A stretch of DNA of 64,000 nucleotides, taken from the NCBI GenBank assembly GCA_016935665.1, contig JAFGQN010000234.1, positions 20,953-84,952 on the forward strand. The letters are read 5' to 3'. Source of the stretch: Deltaproteobacteria bacterium. GTDB lineage: Bacteria > Myxococcota_A > Polyangia > JAAYKL01. How positions within the stretch are numbered: the stretch's first letter is position 1; every line of letters begins with the position of its first letter. A program made the translations under genes and the position numbers. Below are positions 18,539-28,630 of this stretch, one piece after another. Below the pieces are notes generated by a model. That model made no database searches and had not been told where the DNA came from. It worked only from the letters and a program-made list of their open reading frames with translations.

Positions 18539-18763
18539 ACACACCTCCCCATCGCCCCCACGCTTTTTTGAGTGTCCTCCACGACAAAAAAGCGGCCATT
18601 TTTTTTACCATAAAAATGTATGTTACGGCTATCTCGTTTCAACTATGTAATTACAAATATTCGCGAGGCAAAAATCACAACCCGCTGTCATGGGTCGTTT
18701 ATCTGATATAATTGTTTCGAAATTCAGAAACGACCGCTGCAATTTGCTTACAAGGAGGCTTTT

Positions 18764-21700
18764 GTGCAAAAAATCATATTATTTTGTGTTGCCATCAATA
18801 TCGTTGTCGCATCAAGGGGATGGGCCGGCGGAATTGACGAAGTCGCACCGGAAAATCCGCTACCGATGGTACTGACATCCATCGTTCCCGAGGATATTCC
18901 ACAATCGTTGCGGGAATGGATTCCATGGGTGCTGGCCGATGAAACAGATTACGGGTGCACCTCGGTCAAAGGCGAATGGATATGCACCTGGCCTTCAACT
19001 CTTTCGCTCCGGCTGACCGATACCGAGGGCGCCTTCGAACAGCGCGTTACCGTGGACAGTCACCAGTACGTACGGTTGCCGGGTTCCCTTGCCCATTGGC
19101 CCCGGAATATTCGCGTGGACAATGTTGCAGTGCCTGTTCTGGCACACAACGGACTGCCAATGATAAAGCTGCAGCGCGGTCAACACCGGATTCAAGGTGA
19201 ATTTAAGTGGCCGCATTTGCCGGAGGGACTCAACGTGCCGGAGTCGTATGCACTCATTGAGATGCATATCAATGATACACCTGTGCCTTTTGTGCAGCGG
19301 GATGCAGACGGTCGCATATGGCTGCGTAAAACCAGCTTGCAATCGCAAACAGAAGACAAACTCACATTGGAAGTATTTCGAAAAATTGCAGACGGTGTCC
19401 CGATGATAGTCACCACCCACATCGTGGTGCGCAGCTCTGGAAAATCCAGCGAAGTCACCCTCGAAAACGTACAGCTCCCCAAAACAGTCCCCATGACGGT
19501 CACCGCCGAATTGCCCGCCCGGCTGACACCGGAAGGCCATCTGAAAATCCAGACCAGAGGGGGCACCTGGTCTGTGGAAATCGAATCTATCGTCAATCGT
19601 CAGACAGACCAGTTCACTGCACTCAAACGAAACGCGCCGTGGCCCAAAAATGAAATATGGGTTTTTGCGCCCAATGAACAACTGCGACAGACGGAAATCA
19701 ACGGCCTAACGGGGGTCGATCCACAGCGCACCAATTTAAAGGATGACTGGAAATCGCTGGCAGCATACGTGGTATCGCCCGGACATAAAATGGAAATTCA
19801 CACCACCAGACGCGGAGAGGCCAATCCACCACCGGACCAGATAAAGTTATCACGTCGAATCTGGCTGGATATGGATGGCGAGGGGTGCACCGTAGCGGAC
19901 ACTATCTCAGGTACCTTGAATCGAACCAATCGGCTGGATCTGGTGCAGGACGCTAAACTTGGCCATGTGCAAATCAACGGAACGGATCAGGTGATTACGG
20001 CCAATCCCCAAACCAAAAAGTCGGGCGTGGAGTTGCGGCATACCAAATTTGAGATAGAGGGGGAATCCCGAATCGATTCGATGCCAAAAACGCTTCCCGC
20101 AATTGGATGGAACACCGATGTGCAGGAACTGCGAACCACGCTCCACTTGCCACCCGGATGGAATCTGATTACCGCTACCGGCGTCGACAACGTTCCAGGC
20201 ACGTGGTGGGATGAATGGACGCTCTTTGGTTTCTTTTTTGTGCTGTTGGCATCCATCGCCACCGGACGCCTGACGAAATGGTATTTTGGCATTCTCGCGC
20301 TTTTCACGCTGGTCCTCCTGCACAATGAAGCGCCCATTGAATTTTTGTCCTTTGTGGGACTGCCCCTGCTGATTGGCCTGGCGCTCATCAAATCGTTGCC
20401 CAAAAGCAAGCTGCGCGTCGGCGTTATTGCGGCATGGTCACTGTTCGCGCTCATCCTTGTTGTTTCTGCGATACCCTTTAGCGTGGATCAGGTCCGTCAG
20501 GGACTGTTTCCCCAGCTGGAAAATGAATACTATGCACCGGAATTTACCCTCGGCGCGAAAGGCATGTCTTCGGAAAACGATTTTTATGACCCGTCGGAAT
20601 TGAGACCGGAACTGAAAGAACAACTGAATCAGCTGGGCTATCCAGGGGGGGGGAAAGGCGTTGGTGGCGCCCAGGTGGCGCAACAGCAGATGGCGAAGCA
20701 GGACGTTGCCAAAGCGCCTGTGCAAAGAAAAATGCGTACAAAAATGGATGGTCTTCTGGCGAGATCTTCGCTGGACGATTCGTGGGGCGACCAAAAAGTG
20801 GCGTTGCAGCAGGACCCCAAAGCGGTGGTGCAAACCGGCCCCGGAGTGCCCGACTGGCATTGGAAGGAATTTCATCTGAACTGGCAGGGGCCGGTCTCCA
20901 CCAGCGAAGAAATACAGCTGTTTCTGATTGGTCCCGCAACTCTTCTTGCGATGGCGATTCTTCGGGTGATTCTTCTGACGGTTCTGGCGGGCATTCTCAT
21001 TCTCGCCACATTTAGAGCGATGCAGAATCCCCCTTCCGAGGGCCCGACCATTCGCCTTCCGGGGCGCAAATCCGCAGCCATGGGCACAGGCGTTCTCATG
21101 CTGCTGTTATCGTCGGCAGCCCATGCGGAATTTCCCGAAAATCCGCTGCTGGCCGAGTTGCGCAATCGTTTGACACGGTCCCCGGACTGTGCCCCAAACT
21201 GCGTGGATACACCGGCACTGCATATCAATGTGGTAAACGGGGAATTACTGATGGAAGCCACAGTGCACGCCGCAGCTCAAAGTGCCTGGCCGCTGCCTGG
21301 CCCCATGGGCAACTGGGTGCCCGATGAAACGACGCTGGATGGCAATAAAAACACGGCCATGCGGCTCGAGTCCGATGGATTTATTTATCTGCAGATTCCA
21401 CCAGGAATTCACCGTGTCACGTTAAAAGGGCGTATGAAAAATGAGAGTGCCTTTACCCTGGAATTCGATGATGTTCCCCACAGTGGCAGCATCACCGCTG
21501 ACGGATACACCGTTGATGGACTACGCGCCGACGGGCATTTCGAAACTTCCATTGCCATTTCCAGAAAGTTCGAATCCAGCGACACGGAAGCTGAGGCCAC
21601 ACAGGACAGCGCCAACACCAATTACACCCCCTGGTTAAAGGTGGAGCGTTCGTTTGATTTGGGGATTCCCTGGCTCATCAACACCACGGTTACCCGCGTC

Positions 21701-23068
21701 AGCCCCACCGGGGCGCCACTGATGATACGCATTCCGCTAATCAGCGGGGAGACAGTCACCGCATCTGAACTGGAGACCAAAGACGGCTTTGTGTCCATCC
21801 CGTTCGGCAGGGACGAGGAAGAAATTCGCTGGTCTTCGGTATTGAAGGAAACCGACCAATTAACGATTGCCGCCCCCCAGGGCGAAAACTGGACAGAAAC
21901 CTGGGCCATCCAATGCAGTCCGGTCTGGCAATGCGCGTTCGACGGTTTACCTCCGGTGGACAATAGTGTGGAACGTAAAATATTTCGACCCTGGCCCGGA
22001 GAAAAGCTAACTGTTCAGACGCACCGACCCAAAGCGGTGGAAGGCCAGACGGTGACAATTGATCGCGCCAGATTAAACGTATCCCCAGGCTCACGGCTGA
22101 CAGAAAGTCATTTGTCCATGTCGCTGCGATCCAGCCAGGGAGGCGTTCGAACCATCACTCTTCCTGAAAGTGCCACTATCCAGAGTCTAAAGGTAAACGG
22201 CGCCAGGCGACCATTTAAACAGAAAAAAAACATTGTGGAGGTGACCCTTTTTCCAGGGCAACAGAATATTGAACTGGCATGGCAGCAACCGGGGGGAATT
22301 GGCGCCCGGTTTGATGCACCTCTGACAAAAATCGATTCTACTGTGGCCAACTTTCATCTGACGGTTCGAATGCCCGACAATCGGTGGCTCATTGGCGTGG
22401 CAGGCCCATCATGGGGGCCGGCCGTACTGTTTTGGGGATACCTGCTCACCATTCTCATTGTGTCGTTTTTTATCCTGGGTCGCACCGCGCGCAGCCACCT
22501 GAAAGGCTGGCAATGGGCATTGCTGTCACTGGGATTAACGCAGGTCCCCATTGGCGTTGCCCTGGTTATTGTGGCCTGGTTTTTTCTGATTAACTGGCGC
22601 AATGGCAATCCGATGCAAAAATACATGTACATCTGGCATAATCTGTTTCAGGTGGCAGTGGGCATATTCACAATCATTTCATTCTTTTGTCTGGTGGGTG
22701 CTGTATACAACGGACTTGCCGTTCAGCCGGATATGCAGGTTTCAGGGCTGGGCAGCAGCAACAGCGTACTCAATTGGTATTCCGATCACAGCGATGGCAC
22801 CTCCCCTGCAGCTACGGTATGGAGCGTCCCCATTCTGATTTGGAAAGGAATAATGCTGGCCTGGGCACTGTGGCTGTCATACAGTCTAATCACCTGGGCC
22901 AAATGGGGATTTCACGCGTTCAATGAAGGCGGCATTTGGCGAGAAATGCCCCCGCGAGTGCAACCGCAACCGGCTGCAGTGGCATCAGGATCATCAGCGA
23001 CGGACGCCGCTGCAAAGACATCCGCCTCCGAACAGAGGCCGGATTACATCCCCCCAACAAAAAAATAA
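18764..23068 (+). CDS. Large exported and membrane-spanning protein of unknown function with two-fold layout
   Basis: 1434 residues from GTG 18764 behind AAGGAGG. Residues 1-21 form a signal peptide ending GWAG. A beta-rich exported part runs to about 480, then membrane helices near 485-580, a soluble insert with low-complexity Gly/Gln, two more helices near 725-765, and at about 770-790 a second hydrophobic segment that looks like an internal signal peptide (MLLLSSAAHA). A second beta-rich part then repeats the order of the first: a segment that begins with a Cys pair, then IPPGIHRVTLKGRM, comparable to KLQRGQHRIQGEFKWP in the first half. Several helices from about 1215 to 1400 close the protein, followed by an Ala/Ser/Gln tail. 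I do not recognise the family. It looks like a duplication or fusion of two exported proteins. Confidence 0.8.
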   Translation: MQKIILFCVAINIVVASRGWAGGIDEVAPENPLPMVLTSIVPEDIPQSLREWIPWVLADETDYGCTSVKGEWICTWPSTLSLRLTDTEGAFEQRVTVDSHQYVRLPGSLAHWPRNIRVDNVAVPVLAHNGLPMIKLQRGQHRIQGEFKWPHLPEGLNVPESYALIEMHINDTPVPFVQRDADGRIWLRKTSLQSQTEDKLTLEVFRKIADGVPMIVTTHIVVRSSGKSSEVTLENVQLPKTVPMTVTAELPARLTPEGHLKIQTRGGTWSVEIESIVNRQTDQFTALKRNAPWPKNEIWVFAPNEQLRQTEINGLTGVDPQRTNLKDDWKSLAAYVVSPGHKMEIHTTRRGEANPPPDQIKLSRRIWLDMDGEGCTVADTISGTLNRTNRLDLVQDAKLGHVQINGTDQVITANPQTKKSGVELRHTKFEIEGESRIDSMPKTLPAIGWNTDVQELRTTLHLPPGWNLITATGVDNVPGTWWDEWTLFGFFFVLLASIATGRLTKWYFGILALFTLVLLHNEAPIEFLSFVGLPLLIGLALIKSLPKSKLRVGVIAAWSLFALILVVSAIPFSVDQVRQGLFPQLENEYYAPEFTLGAKGMSSENDFYDPSELRPELKEQLNQLGYPGGGKGVGGAQVAQQQMAKQDVAKAPVQRKMRTKMDGLLARSSLDDSWGDQKVALQQDPKAVVQTGPGVPDWHWKEFHLNWQGPVSTSEEIQLFLIGPATLLAMAILRVILLTVLAGILILATFRAMQNPPSEGPTIRLPGRKSAAMGTGVLMLLLSSAAHAEFPENPLLAELRNRLTRSPDCAPNCVDTPALHINVVNGELLMEATVHAAAQSAWPLPGPMGNWVPDETTLDGNKNTAMRLESDGFIYLQIPPGIHRVTLKGRMKNESAFTLEFDDVPHSGSITADGYTVDGLRADGHFETSIAISRKFESSDTEAEATQDSANTNYTPWLKVERSFDLGIPWLINTTVTRVSPTGAPLMIRIPLISGETVTASELETKDGFVSIPFGRDEEEIRWSSVLKETDQLTIAAPQGENWTETWAIQCSPVWQCAFDGLPPVDNSVERKIFRPWPGEKLTVQTHRPKAVEGQTVTIDRARLNVSPGSRLTESHLSMSLRSSQGGVRTITLPESATIQSLKVNGARRPFKQKKNIVEVTLFPGQQNIELAWQQPGGIGARFDAPLTKIDSTVANFHLTVRMPDNRWLIGVAGPSWGPAVLFWGYLLTILIVSFFILGRTARSHLKGWQWALLSLGLTQVPIGVALVIVAWFFLINWRNGNPMQKYMYIWHNLFQVAVGIFTIISFFCLVGAVYNGLAVQPDMQVSGLGSSNSVLNWYSDHSDGTSPAATVWSVPILIWKGIMLAWALWLSYSLITWAKWGFHAFNEGGIWREMPPRVQPQPAAVASGSSATDAAAKTSASEQRPDYIPPTKK

Positions 23069-23359
23069 CCGCGCCAGATTCAGTTACGGACAAATATCCC
23101 ATCATCTTGACCACAGGGATTCAAATGCTCCCAATTTAATCGCGCAACCAACTGAAATAATTAATATTTACAACTAAAATAGCCGGCGTGCCAATGAGCG
23201 CCACCCCCAATGGGGCGGTTCGACGAGGTTCATTAAATACCCGCAATCGAAATCGGGTTTTGACTTTTATTCTGAACGCGATAAAGATGAAATTCTGTGG
23301 ATTATCAGGGGGCAGCACAATTCTGCCAGAACGTTCACCAGACTCGGTCGATAGTGCAA
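23069..23359. other. Intergenic region before the Cache-PAS kinase
   Basis: 291 bases. The kinase frame is open back to GTG 23297, so the 5' boundary is uncertain. No terminator hairpin or RNA is evident to me. Confidence 0.35.
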
Positions 23360-25252
23360 ATGAAGCGAAATATCACTCTCCATATCATCACCCCGGCTGC
23401 AATTTCGATGCTGCTGTTCGCCGGTACCTTTGCGTTTGTGGTGATGCCATTCATTGAGGAACAGCTGGTGGCCAAAAAGCGCGAGACCCTTCGCGATGTG
23501 GCAACGAGCGTCTGGAGTATCCTGGACCAATATTATAATGATGCCAAGTATGGACAGATGACAATGGCGGAAGCACAGCACAAAGCCATGTCAATCATTC
23601 GCAACATTCGATACGGTCCGGAGGGGAAAGATTACATCTGGATAAACGACATGACGCCCAAGATGCTGATGCATCCGTATCGGGATGAGCTGGAGGGCTC
23701 AAATGTCAAGGACTTCAAGGATCCGGACGGCCACTATCTGTTTCGGGATTTTGTGAAGACGGTTCAAAAAAAAGGCGAGGGCTATGTAGACTACGTGTGG
23801 CAGTGGCAGGATGATACAGGCAGAGTGTCATCCAAGGTATCTTTTGTGAAGGGCTTTGAACCATGGGGCTGGGTTATCGGCACCGGGATATATGTCGAGG
23901 ATGTCAAATATGCCATCCGCAATATTACCCGGCGGCTCGTATATTTTTTTCTGGCAATTATCACCATTTTAATAGGCCTGTCATTCTATATCGTCGTACA
24001 GGGGGTTCGACTGGAAACAGAACGTCATCTGGCGGAAGTGGGACGCATCCATTCGGAACGACGCCTGTCGGACATCATCAGTTTTCTACCAGACGCCACT
24101 TTTGTGGTAAATCGGGATCGAAAAATCATTGCATGGAACAGAGCCATGGAACAGATGACGGGGCTTCGGGAAACGGAAATACTTGGAAAAGACTCGACCA
24201 TGTATACGCCCGTATTCTTCTCTCACCGGCGCAAACTGCTCATCGACCTGATTTTCACTCCGGAAAACATCGCCGAATATGCGCGAACATATATTCGTTT
24301 CCAGCAGGAAGGCCAAACAGTGGCCGGAGAAATTTTTGCACCGCGACTGGGTCGGGAAGGCAAGTATTTATACAGTGTGGCCTGCCCGCTCTACGATGAA
24401 AACAACGTCATCGTTGGCGCCATCGAATCCATGCGCGACATCACCGAACGGGTGAAAATTCAGGAACGATTGATTCATTCGGAGAAAATGCTCTCCATCG
24501 GCGGACTGGCCGCAGGGATGGCTCACGAAATCAATAATCCGCTGGCGGGAATCATCCACAATGCAGAGCTGGTACAAATGCGCATTACAAAAAACAGCGC
24601 CAAAAACCGCAAAGTGGCACACGAGGCGGGCGTCAGCTTCGATGATATTCTGGGCTATTCTGAAAAAAGGGGCATTCCCTCGCTGATTAAGAATGTGATG
24701 TCATCGGCGCGGCGGGCCGCTCAGATTGTGGATAACATGCTGGGATTTGCCCGCAAGTCAGAAACGGTGAAGCAGACCGTGGATATTTCCACACTGCTTG
24801 ATGATACCCTGGAGCTGGCAAAAACAAATTTCAACATAAAAAAACGATTCGATTTTCGCAAAATCAATATCATCAAGGAATACGCACCGCTGCTGCCTCA
24901 TGTATCCTGTGAGAGCGCCAAAATTCAACAGGTGTTTTTAAACATCCTTCAAAACGCAGCCTATGCCATGACCCAACACAACTCGACATTGCAGCAGTTG
25001 ACCCTGCGCACTGAGAACGAGAATGATCGCTACATTCGTGTGGAAATTGAAGACACTGGCCCCGGTATCCCCGAAGAATTGCAACAACGGGTGTTTGAAC
25101 CCTTTTTCACAACCAAGGAAGTGGGTGACGGGACCGGTCTGGGGCTTTCGATTTCGTACTTCATCATCACCGAAAACCACAACGGCACCCTCGACGTCCG
25201 CTCCGGAAAGGACGGGGGCAGCAACTTCATCCTCCGACTACCACTGGATTAG
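23360..25252 (+). CDS. Membrane sensor histidine kinase: Cache, PAS, HisKA, HATPase
   Basis: 630 residues from ATG 23360, chosen because MKRNITLHIITPAAISMLLF begins directly with a membrane anchor; GTG 23297 would add 21 polar residues. Residues about 10-32 span the membrane, 35-180 form a periplasmic single Cache domain (GKDYIWINDMTPKMLMHP, WGWVIGTGIYVEDV), about 195-217 a second helix, about 235-365 a PAS domain, then HisKA with AAGMAHEINNPLAGI and HATPase_c with DTGPGIPEEL and GTGLGLSIS. The Cache type resembles sensors of small carboxylates. There is no receiver in the protein and no regulator next to it, so its partner is elsewhere. Confidence 0.9.
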   Translation: MKRNITLHIITPAAISMLLFAGTFAFVVMPFIEEQLVAKKRETLRDVATSVWSILDQYYNDAKYGQMTMAEAQHKAMSIIRNIRYGPEGKDYIWINDMTPKMLMHPYRDELEGSNVKDFKDPDGHYLFRDFVKTVQKKGEGYVDYVWQWQDDTGRVSSKVSFVKGFEPWGWVIGTGIYVEDVKYAIRNITRRLVYFFLAIITILIGLSFYIVVQGVRLETERHLAEVGRIHSERRLSDIISFLPDATFVVNRDRKIIAWNRAMEQMTGLRETEILGKDSTMYTPVFFSHRRKLLIDLIFTPENIAEYARTYIRFQQEGQTVAGEIFAPRLGREGKYLYSVACPLYDENNVIVGAIESMRDITERVKIQERLIHSEKMLSIGGLAAGMAHEINNPLAGIIHNAELVQMRITKNSAKNRKVAHEAGVSFDDILGYSEKRGIPSLIKNVMSSARRAAQIVDNMLGFARKSETVKQTVDISTLLDDTLELAKTNFNIKKRFDFRKINIIKEYAPLLPHVSCESAKIQQVFLNILQNAAYAMTQHNSTLQQLTLRTENENDRYIRVEIEDTGPGIPEELQQRVFEPFFTTKEVGDGTGLGLSISYFIITENHNGTLDVRSGKDGGSNFILRLPLD

Positions 25253-25284
25253 TTTTTTACCGGCTAAACGAACCTCAATTCGGT

Positions 25285-26475
25285 TCAGTTCAGTTCAATC
25301 ATTAAAGCAATACCTTCACCGCCACCGATACACAGAGCAGCCACTCCTCGCTTTCCGCCAAGATACTTCAGAGAGGAAATGAGCGTCGCCACTATCCGGG
25401 CGCCCGATGCACCGATGGGATGCCCGAGTGCCACCGCGCCGCCAAGGGGATTCACTATATCTTCGCTCAGTTTCAATCTATCGATTGCCAAAAGAGGGAC
25501 CGCACTGAATGCTTCATTGATCTCGATGCAATCAATGTCACCTTGGCCCAAACCGGTTTTTTCGAGCAGCTTTTCCACGGCCATGGCCGGTGTCAGTGGA
25601 AAATTTCCCGGTTGTGTAGCCACTGTGCTCCAACCGACAATGCGTGCAACAGAAGTTAATCCGTTCTCATCACATCCTTCGGCGCTGGCCAGCAACAATG
25701 CCGCAGCGCCATCATTAATGGACGATGCATTGCCAGCGGTAATTGTACCATGCTGACTGTCGAAAGCCGGACGCAGGTTTGGCATTTTTTCGCGATTGAA
25801 CAATCCCGGCCCCTCATCTTCCAATATCTGTCGTTCCCCTTTTTTCGTTTTTATCGAAACGGGTACAATTTCATCATTGAATCGGCCGTTCTGCTGGGCA
25901 TTCAACGCCCGCTCATATGACCGAATGGCAAATGCATCCTGGCGCTCTCTGGAAATTCCGTACGCGTTGACCACACGTTCGCAAATGGTTCCCATATGCA
26001 GATTTTCATAGGGATCCCACAATCCGTCGTGAATCAGTAAATCTGCCAAACCAGTGGCGGGCACCCCCAGACCATATCCCTGTCGCGCGCGCGGCAGCGC
26101 GTACATCGCCTGGGTCATATTCTCCATACCGCCAGCCACTGCCAGCTCATATTCACCACAAATCATCGCCAGAGACGCCGAAACCACAGCCTGCATTCCG
26201 GAACCGCACACTCTGTTTACGGTGGTACAATTCACCGACGAATCGCCACCGCCTTTCAACCAGGCCTGTCTCGCAGGCGCCTGACCAAGCCCGCCCTGAA
26301 GAACGCACCCCATGATACATTCCCCAACCTTTTTCGCGCCGGCGCCGGCGCGCTGAAGTGTTTCCTGAATAACCGTTGCCCCCAATTCAACAGCTGGTGT
26401 GTGCGAATACCCCCCATGAAAATTTCCAATCGGGGTTCTAAGCGCTGAACAGATATGTATTTCTCGTTTTTGCAT
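25285..26475 (-). CDS. Acetyl-CoA acetyltransferase (thiolase)
   Basis: 396 residues from ATG 26475, behind GAGGGA. All thiolase signatures are visible: the nucleophilic Cys in NRVCGSGMQAV (about residue 90), GGMENMTQAMYAL, the HEAF-equivalent EINEAFSAVPLLA, GGAVALGHPIGASGARI with the catalytic His, and the C-terminal Cys in ALCIGGGEGIAL. Reaction: two acetyl-CoA to acetoacetyl-CoA and CoA, or the reverse in fatty-acid or ketone degradation. Related to AtoB/PhaA; which direction it works cannot be told. Single gene, minus strand. Confidence 0.95.
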   Translation of the reverse strand: MQKREIHICSALRTPIGNFHGGYSHTPAVELGATVIQETLQRAGAGAKKVGECIMGCVLQGGLGQAPARQAWLKGGGDSSVNCTTVNRVCGSGMQAVVSASLAMICGEYELAVAGGMENMTQAMYALPRARQGYGLGVPATGLADLLIHDGLWDPYENLHMGTICERVVNAYGISRERQDAFAIRSYERALNAQQNGRFNDEIVPVSIKTKKGERQILEDEGPGLFNREKMPNLRPAFDSQHGTITAGNASSINDGAAALLLASAEGCDENGLTSVARIVGWSTVATQPGNFPLTPAMAVEKLLEKTGLGQGDIDCIEINEAFSAVPLLAIDRLKLSEDIVNPLGGAVALGHPIGASGARIVATLISSLKYLGGKRGVAALCIGGGEGIALMIELN

Positions 26476-26565
26476 CAATCCCTCAAATCATCTTTTGCGT
26501 TTTTTTTCAAGAGATGAATGCCAGAAGAAATTCCAATTCGGCAAAGAGGCAAAGAAATGATGCCG

Positions 26566-27369
26566 TTAAGCGGTCCAGTTTACGGTGGTAACCGCGGACA
26601 GCACGCTGCTGTAGGCTTTTTGAGCGCCTGTGGTTCTCGCTTTTTCGGAAATGGCAGAAAAACCTGCGGACGCTCCATCCGCAGACACGAGGTTATCGGA
26701 AACCGGTTTTGAATGATTGCCCTCGTTGGGATGAACCTCCGACGACTGAGCCTGGCCTCCCTGCTCCCTCTGCTCAACATTCTGCTGACTTATTTCCCGT
26801 TGTGCGGAGGCCTGTTTCTGCGATGCCTCGGCGGCGACTCTGTGATCCTGAGACGAAGGTGATGCCGGGGCCAGAGCCGCTCTAATCACCACCTGCATTT
26901 TTGCCACAGTCGCTTCGGGGGTCTGCTCATTTGAAACGCTGATGGACACGTCCCCTCCCACCGCGTAGCGCATTCCATCCGGGCCTGTCTGATAATCAAA
27001 AGAGGCGCCGCTTACGGCATATTGCCCCGCAGCCGCAAGATGCGCCGCTTCATGAGCGCGCACTTCAGCATCGCGGGCTTTGAGTTTTTCAACTTCCCGC
27101 TGTTCTTCCTCACTCAGCTGTTGCCCACCTGCGTTGTTACGGGATGACTGTTTCTGCGATGACAGCGCAGAGGTCCGCTCGGTCTCGTTTTTGGGCTGAA
27201 TCTGCGAAGTTCGAGAATCCAGGTGGTTGCCATTGGTTTCAGCAGCGGATCTGGCGTGGGCGGCTTTTTCGTGGGTTGATTGCTGGTGGCCAGTAACAGT
27301 CTGAGCCCTGACCAAAGAAGATGTGGCCACCGGGCGGGTATATATTATACCAACTGGCGAAATACTCAT
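26566..27369 (-). CDS. SprA-related putative metalloprotease-like protein
   Basis: 267 residues from ATG 27369 (an in-frame start at 27417 is possible). A long polar, Gln/Ser/Ala-rich N-terminus leads to EEQREVEKLKARDAEVRAHE and then HEAAHLAAAGQYAVSGASF with an HExxH motif, followed by DYQTGPDGMRYAVGGDVSI and ATVAKMQVVIRAALAPA. This is the SprA-related family (CJM1_0395-type), annotated as putative metalloprotease because of HExxH; activity is untested as far as I know. Low-complexity Gln/Ala/Ser tail. No operon partner. Confidence 0.8.
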   Translation of the reverse strand: MSISPVGIIYTRPVATSSLVRAQTVTGHQQSTHEKAAHARSAAETNGNHLDSRTSQIQPKNETERTSALSSQKQSSRNNAGGQQLSEEEQREVEKLKARDAEVRAHEAAHLAAAGQYAVSGASFDYQTGPDGMRYAVGGDVSISVSNEQTPEATVAKMQVVIRAALAPASPSSQDHRVAAEASQKQASAQREISQQNVEQREQGGQAQSSEVHPNEGNHSKPVSDNLVSADGASAGFSAISEKARTTGAQKAYSSVLSAVTTVNWTA

Positions 27370-27575
27370 GGAAATTCCATATTCAGTTCCTGATGCACAC
27401 TTCCTGACATCAGTCACAACAACTCACGCGCCGCCACCGCCGGGAAACGCTGTACTATACGTCGGCAAATACAATTGAAAATTTATGTTACAACGTAAAA
27501 AAACTTCGATTATAGTAAAAGTATTCGTTATTTCATCGCTCACTACCGCACTTAAGCGGCGACAGGAGGAATGTT

Positions 27576-28496
27576 GTGAGAATAAAAAATCGGCTTACAG
27601 AACTGCTTATCGCTTGTATTTTAACCTTTTCAACCGCTGTTTTCGCGCAGGAAAATGTGCCCCAACCACCATCCGGCAACGCAGAGGCCATCCCTTCAGC
27701 GGACGCGGCCCCCGCCACGTCTTCCACCGCGACAACGCAGTCGGCCTGCATTCCCAAATGTCGCTCCGGTTATATTTGCCACGCAGGAATGTGCATCCCT
27801 GCCTGCAATCCGCCGTGTGGTCAAGGATTTCTATGCACCGCCGATGGCGAATGCGTCGCACAACAGCAGGCAGTGATGACGCCTGCCATAGCACCGCCGC
27901 CACCGTCTCCGCATTTGGTTGCGAGACAACAGGCGCGGGAACGAAAACTGCGCATTCGCCAGCAGCGTCTGGATGAGGTGAAAAAAATCCGCATTGGAAT
28001 TCACATGGACTGGCAATGGGCCTTCTCAGAGATTTACCGCGCCGGATTCATGGGAAATCTGGGATTTCAAAAAAACATTGGCAATTCATTCGCGCTTCGC
28101 GCCAGAATGGGAGGGATGCTCGGATACGCCCGTCCCCACATGTTCAGTACCGCGGATAAAACCGGGTGCTGGGCCGCCAATGTGGATATAGCCCCCCTGT
28201 TTGGCCCGTTGGGTTCGTTCTACATCGGCCCTTCATTCTGGTTTACCTATTATTGGCACAACAAAAACAAACTGAAAAACAGTGATTTCGATATTTATGA
28301 TACAGAGGAATACGAAAAAGCCAATAACGGCCCCATCGGGGGGCTGGCTCTCGACATGGGCGTCATCACCGGGGAGAAGGGAAACCTTGGTATCAACTGG
28401 CGAATAAAAACGGCTCTCTTTAACGAAGAGGATGACGATGATACCGTTATCATTTTCGAATTCGGCCTGGCGTACCACTTCAGTGTCAGCGACTGA
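27576..28496 (+). CDS. Exported Cys-rich outer-membrane beta-barrel-like protein
   Basis: 306 residues from GTG 27576, with GGAGGAA seven bases upstream. Residues 1-24 are a signal peptide ending AVFAQ. A proline/alanine linker is followed by a six- to eight-Cys module (CIPKCRSGYICHAGMCIP, ACNPPCGQGFLCTADGECV), common in secreted proteins of Myxococcota. From about 130, alternating strands (ALRARMGGMLGYARP, SFYIGPSFWFTYYWH, NLGINWRIKTALF) and a C-terminal IFEFGLAYHFSVSD suggest an outer-membrane barrel or porin-like fold. Function unknown. Confidence 0.7.
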   Translation: MRIKNRLTELLIACILTFSTAVFAQENVPQPPSGNAEAIPSADAAPATSSTATTQSACIPKCRSGYICHAGMCIPACNPPCGQGFLCTADGECVAQQQAVMTPAIAPPPPSPHLVARQQARERKLRIRQQRLDEVKKIRIGIHMDWQWAFSEIYRAGFMGNLGFQKNIGNSFALRARMGGMLGYARPHMFSTADKTGCWAANVDIAPLFGPLGSFYIGPSFWFTYYWHNKNKLKNSDFDIYDTEEYEKANNGPIGGLALDMGVITGEKGNLGINWRIKTALFNEEDDDDTVIIFEFGLAYHFSVSD

Positions 28497-28630
28497 TTTC
28501 CCATGCCACATCACTAAACTATCCTGGTCCCTGGTCGTATGACTAAATAAGAGCGATTGATTTCACATATGGATACAGTCGTACGCAATCCGTTTCCCCG
28601 AACATATGACGCTCAACGATGGGATAAAAA

